From NCBI RefSeq assembly GCF_037042905.1, contig NC_087254.1, positions 18,656,603 to 18,720,602 of the forward strand: a stretch of 64,000 bases of DNA, in the 5' to 3' direction. Source of the DNA: Lytechinus pictus. Lineage: Eukaryota > Echinodermata > Echinoidea > Temnopleuroida > Toxopneustidae. A program made the translations under genes and the position numbers. Of this stretch, positions 1-11,884 are shown piece after piece (the stretch's first letter is position 1; each line of letters opens with the position of its first letter). The notes below the pieces were generated by a model. The model was not told where the DNA came from, made no database searches, and worked only from the letters and a program-made list of their open reading frames with translations.

Positions 1-1627
1 GAGTTCGTACAGAATCCAATGAAATGACCACCAAAGTGTCTGTTTGTATAAATAAAACGCATGTGCCAAAGGATTCTGGAAGAAATTGTGTAATTGCTGA
101 GAAATCAGCAAATAAGCACATGATTCGGGTAGAGCTTCGGGCCCGACGCTCAAAGCAATAATTATACACAGTCCCACGTGCGCTTATCTGTGTTGGGGAA
201 GTTCAGTCTGAACATTTTTCAGCGTAGATTTCAAGATTTCACAAAGTTCAGTTTATGTAACTGTACCAGATCTAGATCCTCGATGATATACTGACAATTA
301 AGCCTGGTTTTACAGACTTTCTCATGAAATCAGTGTTTACTGCAACTACTTGAATTTCTCTTTAAGATGGTTAAAATTAAAAATGAGGATGAAGATTCCA
401 TTCATTCATTTAATTGAAACCCAAGTTTATCGATTACGTGACTATGATATTTATAAAAGTATGATGAACCTGAAATATGTTATTTGTGGAATGCGCTCAA
501 TCATATCAGAGGAAGCAAGTTGACAAAGTACAAATTGGACGCGTATGGTTATTTTTGTAGAGCTAAAACGCATGTTCTAATTGTTTTGGAAGAGCAGGGG
601 CGGTTTCAGCTTCTATATTTATGAAATAATCATTGAAAGCAGGTCCTAATAATTTAAAAGGATAGTGTAATCATCTTGTTATTCCCCACATTACACCGGT
701 CATCCAAAAGTAGAGCTACGATACATCGCAGTAATGATGACGATATGCTTGCCATTCATGCTCACGGAATTTCATAGAAAAAAGTCAAAACTCATCATTC
801 TTATAAGTCTTTGTGTTCTCTTCTAATTTAGAGATTAGGATCCGCTTTCCTGCAAGATAAATCTTTACCGTCGACCTACTTTCGTTTTTTACATTACTCA
901 GTACTGTTTCCATTTACTGCCCTTTAAGAGCCTATATTTCGAAGAAATAAATTCCGGATTTAGGTCCAACTCACCTCATTGCAGTTCAATCATTCATTTG
1001 CATGTGCTTTTTTCGTGCTTAATGTATTCTAAGGGAGTGATGGGAATAGTGGTTATTTTTATGTTGATTTTTTTTTAGAATCAAACGTTATTCAGCGCTC
1101 CATTGGTACTTAGAGTTGTTGTGTAGAATAATTGCAATTGTTTATCAAAGGGAGAACTATAAATATTACGATTGATAAGCGTAATTTTACGAATGTGGAT
1201 ATTAATTAGAAATCATTTATTTGCTGAAAATCCCATTAAAAATATTATTTTGCTTAATCGAGTTTTTTTGTTTTTACTTGATAACTCCTCAACATCCGCC
1301 ATTAACCTTGTTTTATTTTTTTCACGCGGTTCTTGTCCTATTCTTATTATTTTTTAAATTTAGATTTTCTGTGTTTTTTTTACATAAAAGTATTAGTTTT
1401 TTATTTTGATCACAAAGCGAAGGTGCCTATAGTTGTTATATTAGACATATTGCCTTTAACACCTTGTAATACAAGGTGTAATTCGAATTATCTTTAACAG
1501 TTCCTTGATTGGGCTATAATGATACATTAATCTACATTTACGTTTTCAATTTCCTAATATATGACTACTTATCACTCAGATTTGTCAAATATTTTATATA
1601 ATCACGTCTGTATTTCATCGATCTAGC
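1..1627. other. Noncoding, nothing recognised
   Basis: AT-rich sequence with only chance ORFs. One small perfect palindrome (arms ACACCTTGTA and its complement, 1459-1479) is the only structure seen. Could be intron or upstream region of the cyclase gene. Confidence 0.5.
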
Positions 1628-2205
1628 TTAAAGGGGAATGGAACATTTGGAACAAGTAGGCTTGTGTCGAAACAGAAAAATCAAAGAATAAGAACAAAGA
1701 AAGTTTGAGAAAAATCGGACGAATAATGACAAAGTTATGAGCATTTGAATATTGCAATCACTAATGCTATGGAGATCCTTTCGTTGGCAATGCGACAAGG
1801 ATGTTTGATGTCACATGCCACATGTGAATACCCTCAAACTGTCTCTTTTTGCTTTTTCTTATTGTGATACAAACTCTTTATCCATGGTGTATTCTTTGCA
1901 AATCTGTATTACATGTCCTCTAGAAAGAACATATTATCTACTTATAGATGTGATAAAAGAGGCAATTTAAGTGAAATGTATACTAAAATAATGGGGAGAG
2001 TTGTTCACAAGTGACATCACACATCTTTGTCGCATTACCAATTTAAGGATCTCCATAGCATTAGTGATCGCAATATTCAAATGCTCATAACTTTCTCATT
2101 ATTTGTCCGATTTTTCTCAAACTTTCGTTGATCTGTTTCTTTAATTTTTCTGTTTTCGCACAATTGCACAAGCTATCAGGTTCCAAAGGTTTCATTCTCC
2201 TTTAA
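1628..2205. mobile_element. TTAA-flanked MITE with ~190-bp terminal inverted repeats
   Basis: TTAA at 1628-1631 is followed by AGGGGAATGGAACATTTGGA; the right end reads inward as AGGAGAATGAAACCTTTGGA before TTAA 2202-2205. The two arms then stay similar for about 190 bp, including the shared AGCATTTGAATATTGC and ATGCTATGGAGATCCT blocks. No transposase. TTAA targets suggest piggyBac or Kolobok mobilisation. Confidence 0.82.
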
Positions 2206-5200
2206 GGGTTCTAGTAATGTAATTCTACAAAATGGTCCGTCCATGACTTTCATTACTATACTTTGATGGCCAACCTTAGATCATTTCCACCCTTCCTTGA
2301 ATTTCAATTGCCAAACATTTCAGTTTCGCCTTGTTGCCTTCGCCGAATGACCTTGTTGATTTACTCATCGTTTCTCCATCGCAAATGGATTCAACAGACT
2401 AAACATTCCGCGCAAAAACGAGCTTCCTTGATTATTTGTTCCATATACAGCATGCGATTATGATTATCAATGTTCTACTGATTGGCTGTATACGTAAACA
2501 GGTTAAACCGTACCATCTGCCATCGGAATTAAGGTTTAATGCCACAGAGAGTCTATATTTGACCCTGGTTACGACCATATATGTTTGACATCAGGAGAAG
2601 TTTAGACAGAAAGTACAGCTTAATGAGAAATGGCGGTATATATCTCTCTGTGTGTATACATATATGTCATTTAGCAAGTGGCAAGAATCTTAAGCGTAAA
2701 CAATATAGGCACAATTCCTTGACCGAGTTCCCCGACAGGTTGCTTTTCGACGCGTAAATAATGCCTTCAGCATCGATGGCTATTAATATGAATTATCAAT
2801 GTTCTCCGGTTAGCTTTGTACTATACAGATTTATCACACCTTTTAGGTAAGGCTGTAAATAGCAAGATACCCTAGAGTCCATGGCAACCAGTAATCAATG
2901 TTCTTATATTATTCTTTTTTTTTTTAGTCGAAATATCATTTTCCTTTGTGGCATTGCCCTACATGTTTTATTCCATTTTTTTAAATCTTTATCGTTCTGA
3001 GCGCTATGGAGGAAAAGTTCAAAGATGTGAGATAACAGAAAAGCTAGCTTAACATGCTTAAGGAATACGCTGCATACTTCTGCTAAGACAAATTTATATT
3101 TATGTTATTGAATCATGAGCATCTTTCTAAGATTTGCCAACCCCAACCCTAACCCATCGACTGACAATATACAGTCTAATATGGGTTAGGGTTGGGGTTT
3201 ACTTTACTGTTACGTCGCCTCCTAATCGAAACATTTTTACCAGTATTAAAGTGGAAAATAACTCGGGCATCTAGTTGGTTTTGATTAAAACAGAAAAAAA
3301 AAGAATCAAATATTTTGCCATGTCACATGCGAGTTGCTCCACAAGTAGGGCCTATTATTTAAAAATCCGATAGCCTCCAATGATATATTTTCATTCGATA
3401 CCATATTTGCTTTTATCAATAATCCTGGTTGCGCTTCTCCTGTAAGTACTGAATCCCGTAAACCTGATTTTCAGTTGCCCCTTTTCTCATCTCTTTTGAC
3501 AATTTATCGACAGGAGGAAATGGTGCATTGTATCTGCAGTGATTACCCTCAATCTATTTCAAAATCGGATAAGCAAAATGGATTATTGGAGCTAAACACT
3601 AAAACAGGGCTGATGGAACACATCTCTAGTCCCTTTGGAAACGAGTGCGTTTCAAAACTGTATATAATAATACCTGTGTACGGTGGGGAACTGTCTCCGA
3701 ACTTTCTTCTTTACAAAGTAATGTGACCGCAGGAGACTCTAATGGTCTACCTAGAAATGATAATCACGGAATGAAATACAAAATGCGCTATAATACTTTA
3801 AACCTGATCAAGTTGTTTATGAACACGATGAAAATCTTGAGTACCAGCAGGAATCCAACTCGTTAGAAATGGGCATTCAACTTGCAAAACGTCATGGACG
3901 TTCAATGTTAAACACGCGTCTTGTCGTCACCTTGTATTTGATTTCTTAAGGCTAGATAGGGTAGAGGGGAAAAAGACCCGTTAATTACCCAAAATGTCGA
4001 ATATTCCCTTGGGTATAGTGCCATTAGTGTTGTCTTCATACCATCTGGATGTCATGTGCATTCTAACTAGCCAATTATCATACCCCTCAATGATACATCT
4101 TATTCAATGGCCAGAATAAGCAATTATGCGGAACGATTGAATTTCCGGAAGCCATAGCAAGTCAAAGCAAGTCATATTCTATAGTAACAGGGAAAAAATA
4201 AAGGAATAGATAATTACATTTGTTTTGTTTTCTTGAAAATCATGAGTTTTCTCCGCACAGAACCAGACGACAATTGGGAATCTTCAACCCAAGGCGTCAA
4301 TTTAATAGGTGCATGGGATTGACATGAATTTGTCATTCAAGCCTTCCATGATTTACCAAAGAATCAATCTGATAAATACTAAGTAGGTGTATAATGTGAG
4401 TGTCTTGTACAATCACAATCATGATTCTAATGTGTGAAAATTGAACTGAGATTATGAAAATTTATTTATTTATCTATAAATAGACCAGAGAATATAAAAA
4501 AGTGATGACTCTTAACAAGTTTGTATGTGTAAAATGCATTATGATAGGGTCTTGGTTCCGGTGTTTTCCCCCTTTATCCTTTATTTCACCCCCCCTCATT
4601 TCCTTTTGTTTTTGTTCTGATTTAATTGAGTTAGGTTGAAGATTTTGTTAACACTACATTCTGTTTTTTCTATGATAAAAGTAACATGACATTTTAATGC
4701 TCGAAATATTGATATTTTAGTGTACATTTTTTTTGTGTTTCTTCCCCCTTTCTTCTCATCTGCTCATCAATGATCATTTTAATATTATTTACCTCCTCTT
4801 CCTGAGTAAACTTCGTTATGCACGCCCACGTTTTCTTTTCTGTCTTAATCATTGTTATTTGAATTGAAAGGGTCTTTTTTATTCAGAACATTCATTCATT
4901 CCTAATGCCAGTCTCCATATATCGTGCTCGCGTTCTCCTTAACTATGCCATCATCCCCGCCTGTTTCTCGTTTCCAACGACCCTTCCCAAAGGTTGGCGC
5001 CATTTCATCTCTAAACATGCTTACGATGAGGATAGATGGGCCTTAATGATGTTAGGTAAAGGATTGGACAATATAAGGGTAATAAACAGTATGCGAAGGA
5101 GGGTGGATGCATGCCCTTATCAACAAATTTACCATCTTCTACTTTGATGTTATTCCAGTTTGACCCTTTAATGCACCTTACCCATAATACCCTGCATGAG

Positions 5201-7739
5201 TGCAAACTGAACTTATCTTAACTGTTTAAGTCAATCTAGTCTTGTTATGTTCCCATTGGTATGTATATATCAAATTGCAAGAAACATGTGTCTAAACGCG
5301 TCATTTTGACTAAAGAATCGAAGAGCTGACATGTATAATCCAAATTGTTCACCTTTATCTGTTTTGGTCTACGCGTGGGTGTGAGGGTGTGTGTGGGAAG
5401 GTGAATATTGGGTGGGTTGTTTGTCCCTCTCAGTGGTTTGTCTTGTAATTGTCGTTAATACTGACATCTTTCAGCGAATAGTTGTCAATATAGAAGAACA
5501 ACCAGGATATCAACTGATCATTTTTTGTAATAACAAAACGGAAGGTTAATGCAAACTGTTATCTAATGATTCAACTCATTAATTTATATTGTGTTTTACT
5601 TTTTTTATATATATTTTTGTTTAAAAATACAGACGGTGTTTTCACATTTATTTCCAAATAAAATCATCCGAAACACAGCCGTGCTTTTTATTCGGTATGA
5701 ATATTTTAAAACATATGTGCATATGAAGAGACAAGCGTTTAAGCACGAGAGGATCGGTGATTCGAGAGCCTGTGGGATAGAAAATGGTTATTCTTTGGCA
5801 CGTTTAGTGTAACTGAAGAATGGGTATGGCCTTACAAATATGGATTTTGTTTCATAATATTTGCGGACTCGTTTGATGTAACTCGTGCACTTCGGGCTAC
5901 AAACAAGATCTATGCCTGTTTGCGAACATGCATGGTTTCTCTCGTTCTCTCACCCTCTAGGCCTCTACCACCCCCTCTCTCTCCCTCTAATACTCACACA
6001 CATCCACCCCCACACACACTCCCTCACACATACGCGCGCTAAGTACCTAATGGAGCCTATCCTTGTGGATACATTTTGGGCATATGACACACCCCTATGA
6101 ATCATCCTTATGGAGTCTTCAGTTTTGCAATTCCTTGTGTAGCAAGTATAACTTATTTGCATATTGTGAAATTATCTAGCAAATCACAATTTTTCTACAG
6201 GGCATTTGAAAGTGTGAATACCTATACACACCCATCCACAAACACCATCTCCCTCACACACACACAAACACACTTATCAACCCGCCTTCCTTGCTCTCTA
6301 TTTTCGATTGTTTTCTTTTTGTCTTTCTCAATCTCATTTTATACTTTTCCACAATTCTTTCTGCCTCTAACTAATTATCAACCGTCCCACGTTTATCTCT
6401 TTCTCTATTTCCCTCTTTCTATCTCCTCTCTCCCCCTCTATACACGATATCAAGTTGCCCCCTATATCATGGTTCTAATAAATACAGCGTTTCAAACTTG
6501 AAATAAGGCTTTGTGATCTTTAAAACACGAACAAATATACCTTGAAACATTGAGAAGCATTGCTACGGGCGACATCGAAACAAATATGAGCAGTGGGGTT
6601 GAAATCGTTTTTTGATATGTTGATGCTCACCCCTTTATTTCTCAATCTATCGATTTCTTTCATTTCACTCAACACCAACACTTTTTAAATTTTGGTCGTC
6701 TCTTAGTAAATATGGATAGTTAAGTGAGTCAACATTCTTCAGATCTTTAAATGTAAAACAGTCACATGGCAACAAATGTACAAAACCAGCCACCGGTATC
6801 AGTTGTGGTCGACGTCAAAATTAGGGCGAGTGCTCTCTTGTATATAGAACAAATGAAACTGAGCTCCAAAATAAAAAAAAAGTCTCACAAAAAGTTGAAA
6901 TAGATCTATCTCTTTGAATTGAAATGGTCTTACCACTGCACGCGATTGTGTTTACAGTTTGATAATAAAGATAATTAAAAAAATCCCTTAGCATTGACGA
7001 CTTGAGAACCAGTTTCCAAAGTAAACAAAAAGAGAAGAAAAGGAGTAACGATGGGAACAAGCGATGTGAACGTGCAATTGAAAATGAAAATATACATGTA
7101 GTATTGACATGATAGACGCCCCTGCGTAAGAACAGTCTGCTGGCTGAGGTAGGCCCCGTGCTTACATAAATGAAATGAAACCAAATCTTGAACAACTTTC
7201 AACCATAAATATTGATATAATGTTTGTTTGAGTTGTGAAATATTGTTTCCCAAACGAAAGTTTCACATTTTAACATTTTGTTTGCATTTTAACGATTGGA
7301 GATTAACACGATGATGGAAACAAAATAACTTGTTTTTCTATTTACAAACGTCTGTAACAGAATATTGGCGATTTGATTTTGTGGACAATTTTGGCTTTAC
7401 CAATAGTATAAGTTGCCAATGAATAATGAATGTGCTTAAATCTTTTGTGGTAAAATAACAATCGTATTAAGAATTTATACAGATAAATGTCCATGACAAA
7501 GATGAAATTAGAAAAGTGTCCTTCAGGAAGCGCACTGCGATACATATTTACTGCAAAATGATATCTACAATATTTGTTTAGGTGGATGTTTTAAAGTTAT
7601 ACCAAAATTACTCCAATTAAATCCCTGGAGAGATCTTTACTGCTATGCGGGGAGGTATCGGAGGGGAAAGAGTTGCTCCCTATTGGTTAATTTACAACAT
7701 CATGTTGGTCAGAATATTTTGGTTTAGGCTAAATGACTG
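2206..7739. other. Noncoding; simple repeats only
   Basis: No supported exon. Holds the telomere-like hairpin at 3139-3199 and C-rich CA/CT tracts around 5940-6025, 6225-6275 and 6380-6445. I looked here for the missing cyclase ectodomain and found no convincing ANF-receptor-like peptide between splice sites. Confidence 0.5.
3139..3199. repeat. Inverted telomere-like hairpin
   Basis: AACCCCAACCCTAACCCAT (3139-3157) and its exact reverse complement (3181-3199) surround a 23-nt loop. The arms resemble degenerate CCCTAA/TTAGGG repeats arranged head to head. Confidence 0.85.
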
Positions 7740-8340
7740 CGAGACCCCTAACCTTAATTCCAAGCTGTAAATAGAATGATTTGAACAGATAAGGAAAAGA
7801 CAGAAAACCAAACACTGCAAATTTGATCAAAATCGGACAAGGAATTACAAGGGTATGGCATTTTAAAGGTTTGCATTATTTTGGCGAAACAGTTCTAGGC
7901 ATGTCTACATGAATATCAATGAGCAAACTGATGTCATAATCCCACTTGTTACTATTTATTATATGAAATAAGGTTTATTCAAAGAACCCCCGACATTGGG
8001 ATGACAACTAATTATTATTGCATTAAATATTTATTGCTGCAGCTTATTCTATTGCAAGGGACACATATAATATTCACCTAAATATGAAAAAAATGAAACA
8101 GGTAGGATTTCATGTAATAACATAAGAAAAGGAAAAAGTGGGGATGTAATGTCATCGGCCAAGCTATTGAATATTTATGACGATATGCGTATAATCGTTA
8201 TCACAATATATTGCTAAACTGTAAAATTCAATAACTTTGCTATTTGTTATAAGATTTTCATGAAACTTTTAGCATTTCCTCTTTGAATTTTACTTTATTT
8301 ATCAAGATATAAATATTTTCAGCCCTTAGTACCCATTTAA
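7740..8340. mobile_element. Degraded TTAA-type MITE (family of 36591-37353)
   Basis: Diverged copy sharing AAATTTGATCAAAATCGG, CATGTCTACATGAATATC and GATTTCATGTAATAACAT with the copies at 15797 and 36591. The right end (cagcccttagtacccatttaa, 8320-8340) still resembles the family terminus. Left end is approximate. Confidence 0.75.
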
Positions 8341-8372
8341 CCTCTATATCGTTTGTCCCTTCCTCTCAACAG

Positions 8373-8551
8373 GTGTATGCAGCACATAAAGGTCTCGATA
8401 TCCAATGGAAGGGAGGGAGTCCACCCATAGCCGAGCCTGTATGTGGTTTCGACGGAACTGGATGCAAACCCAACTATACACTTCATATCATAGGTGGCGT
8501 GCTTGCTGGAATTATACTGCTCGCTGCAATCATAGCAATAATCGTTTACAG
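8373..8551 (+). CDS. Cyclase exon: juxtamembrane ectodomain and transmembrane helix
   Basis: Follows the acceptor tcctctcaacag and ends at the donor gtaaaa. It encodes [18 protein letters not shown], the Cys pair of [10 protein letters not shown] typical of the membrane-proximal ectodomain, then a hydrophobic helix beginning around [13 protein letters not shown]. The first codon is GTG (Val) read through from an upstream exon, not a start. Ends in phase 2. Confidence 0.93.
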
Positions 8552-11500
8552 GTAAAAAAAAAAATAATCAACGTCGTGTTTTAAGATGTTTGTTATCGAT
8601 AAGAGCTGCTCGTATATTATCCCGATATAAATCGATACGTTCTCCTAAACTGCAAAGAAAAATTATGTTAAGTTCTTTACCTATTGTGCCGTATGCGTTT
8701 TGGAAACGAAATCAAAAATAAAAACTGTCTTAAACAGCGAATTTCCACCTAAACTGGGATCCAAAAGAAACTGATCAAACTTTACAAGGGCACTGCAAAA
8801 ATTCAGTCAAAATAAACAGTATTTTCACACAGGCTAGGTCTAGTAATCTTTACTAAGCAAATGTAAATAATTAAGAGATTGGTTCAATCCCAAAGAGGTT
8901 ATATATACCCTCACATCATTTTGTTTCACAATCCAAGTCACAAAATGGCAAAAGAAAAGCAAATGTAAATGACATGGGATTAAACAAACTTCCAAGTTTA
9001 TGACAAATGTCTTATTTTAGTGAATGGCTCAATCAGAAAAAAAAAGTTACAGCAAATTAACATCAACATTTCAAATAACTGGAACAATCACACAACCTCC
9101 TCTCTTGGGGATGTCCCGGTTAGCCGGGGATAATCTGGACTCGGTATGTGTCTGTGTGTACTTTACTCAGCCACTGTGTTCAGATTATTCGCCGCTTACC
9201 AGAACATCCCCGAGGAACTCGGAGTGCCGGTGTGATTGTTCCAGTCATTCATTAAAAAAAAACTTCCTGTAGCTTCTTTGTGATTAAGCCAATCACTTAA
9301 ACATGCCTGTGAACGAAATAACTTGAAAGTTTTTTTTTACTCCCATCTCATTTTCATTGGTCTTTCTTTTATCTTTTGTTACTTTTGATTCTGAAACCAA
9401 GTGATATATGAGGGACTATAATAGCCTCATTGTGCTTGAACCAATATCTTAACTATTCACATGTGCTTAGTAAAGGTTATTGAAGCTAGTCTGCTTAAAA
9501 TATTGTGCTTTTTGACTGAGTGGAATTTGTGCTGTGCCCTTGTAAAGTTTAATAAGTTTTGTCTGGAATCCAGTTTATTTAGTCATTTCCATATTAACTG
9601 CAATGACATTTGTATATGATTATTTAACCCCTTTTATTGATATTTCTTCCTCAGGAATTGGCAGTATGAACAGGCATTGGCCAGCTTACTGTGGAAAGTT
9701 GATTATAATGAATTGGAATTCAAGAGTGTTTGCCGCGGTAGTCGGGTAAGAAATATGCGTTTGTAAAGGAAATATAATGATATACAGTAACTTGACAAGC
9801 TACTGAGCAGAATTATGATCATATTAAAATCATTGATCTACGAGACCAAAAACTAAGATGTAACTGACTTTTAACTTAAACTTTATTCATAAGCCTACAG
9901 TTCCCCCTATTTTTGTATGGCTCACAGAACAAAGTTCAGGTGTGTTTTAGCATCGTCTAGTAACGTTTAATCAATTGACTACTGAGTTATGTAAGTAACC
10001 ACGAGGCTTCTTAGAGGGATCACTAGATACAAGTAGACAGTAGGTTACAAAGAAAATGAATAATTAAAAATTCAGAATGTGTTGAACATTCCATTTCTAA
10101 TCACTCTCCTATTTCTCTCTTTATTTTCAGCTAAGTATAGCAACCCATGATTCAAGAACATCTATGTATGCAGACCCATTATCTGGGCGTGGCCAGGTGT
10201 TCACTAGAGTGGGAAGATACAACCACACCCTTGTCGCTATTAAACCTGTTCATAAGAAGCATATTGAGATGAGTCGTATTCTAAGGAAGGAACTCAAAGA
10301 GGTGAGTCATTTTATGGTCAATAAGAAAGGCCCACAATTGCGTCATCGTAGTTTTAATGAAGCCATATTATTTTTATGATATTAATTATGGTTTGTGAAA
10401 ATCCAGCAAAATGTACGTATGAAACACAAGTCATGTGAGTAGCTTTCCCGCAAAGTTCTGAAGTGCAATTTTACATTATTTATTTATTTATTCATTTTGT
10501 TTTTATTTATTTATTTATTTATTCTTTATTTATTTATTTATTAATTTATCTATTTATTTATTTGTTTGTTTAATTTATTTTTGTGTTTATGTATCTATTC
10601 ATGCACATTTATGTGCTTAGCTATTATATGTTTATTCATTATTATATTTATTCATTTATTAATTAATTAACTTACATTTCTATTTGTTAATTTATTTATA
10701 TCATTTATATTTTATATTGTGTGTATTTTTGATATATTGAATTGTAAATATTTTTATATAAATGATTTGAGTTTATTTATCCAATCATTCATTCATTTAT
10801 AAAGTAGTGGCGGGGCTACTAGTATACATTGCACTAATTGGGACATTCAGAAATTCACAATGTTGTATTGTTAATGATAATGACAATTTGTAGTAGTTTG
10901 CCTTTATTCTCATTCATATATCTTTTATACTCAGATGCGAGACCTGTGTCATCCTAATCTATGTCAGTTCATTGGAGCTTGTCCTGATCCTCCTAATATC
11001 TGCATCCTCACCGAGTACTGTACGCGTGGCAGCCTACAGGTAAAGCATGTGCTCTGTTTTCATTCAATTTATCAATGGAAACAATTACTGTATTAATCTA
11101 CTTTAAACGCGCTATGTTAATTAAATGGGGGACATCAGAGACTTTGGAAAGCCTCACATTTGTTACAGTGATACTGTTTAATATTTATGGTGTTTCTTAA
11201 ACTAATCGAGAATTAAGCATGACTTTTTCATGAAATTATACATTATATACCAATGATTATGATTTGATAAGTTCCATTATCAATTTATCAATCATAATAT
11301 GTTTCAACATAATTTTAAAGGTGAATTTCGATGATCAAATGCATGATGCTTCCCAGTAGTAGGATTCATTTCTTCTTTAAATTAATGTGAGAGTGGCCTC
11401 GCGGAAATTATGTCAATAGTGCATGCGGGGATAACATGAAAAAAAAAGTGAATTATTAAATAAAGCAAAGAAATTAAATTCATAATTCATGCCGTTTTGT

Positions 11501-11849
11501 TATTTTGACAGGATATCTTGGAAAATGACGACATAAAATTAGACGAAATGTTCATCGCATCACTGGTTTCAGATATTGTAAAGGTAAGATACACCAGTTT
11601 GCTCGTATGTGGTCATGTAACATTTTTGGTGTATAAAGAGGTTCCGTTTACGTAGCTTTACCCTCCATTTAAAAAAAAATCTTGAACATGCAAGTCACTT
11701 TAATGGTTTCAACCTCGAAGATGCAGTCTCATTTCCGTTGATGCTTTCTCCCCCCAAATCAGGTTTCGTTTTCAATTAGTTTACAAATACGATGAAGGTC
11801 TGAGGATAGACGTTTTATTCAAGCGAACCGTTTTGTCTCTGGTCATTTT

Positions 11850-11884
<35 letters not shown>

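Noticed and set aside
2263..2463. 66-residue ORF next to a MITE
   Set aside because: No recognisable motif and no transposase features; probably chance.
3475..3726. 83-residue ORF after a possible AG acceptor as a cyclase ectodomain exon
   Set aside because: No resemblance to ANF-receptor-like sequence and no good donor in a fitting phase.
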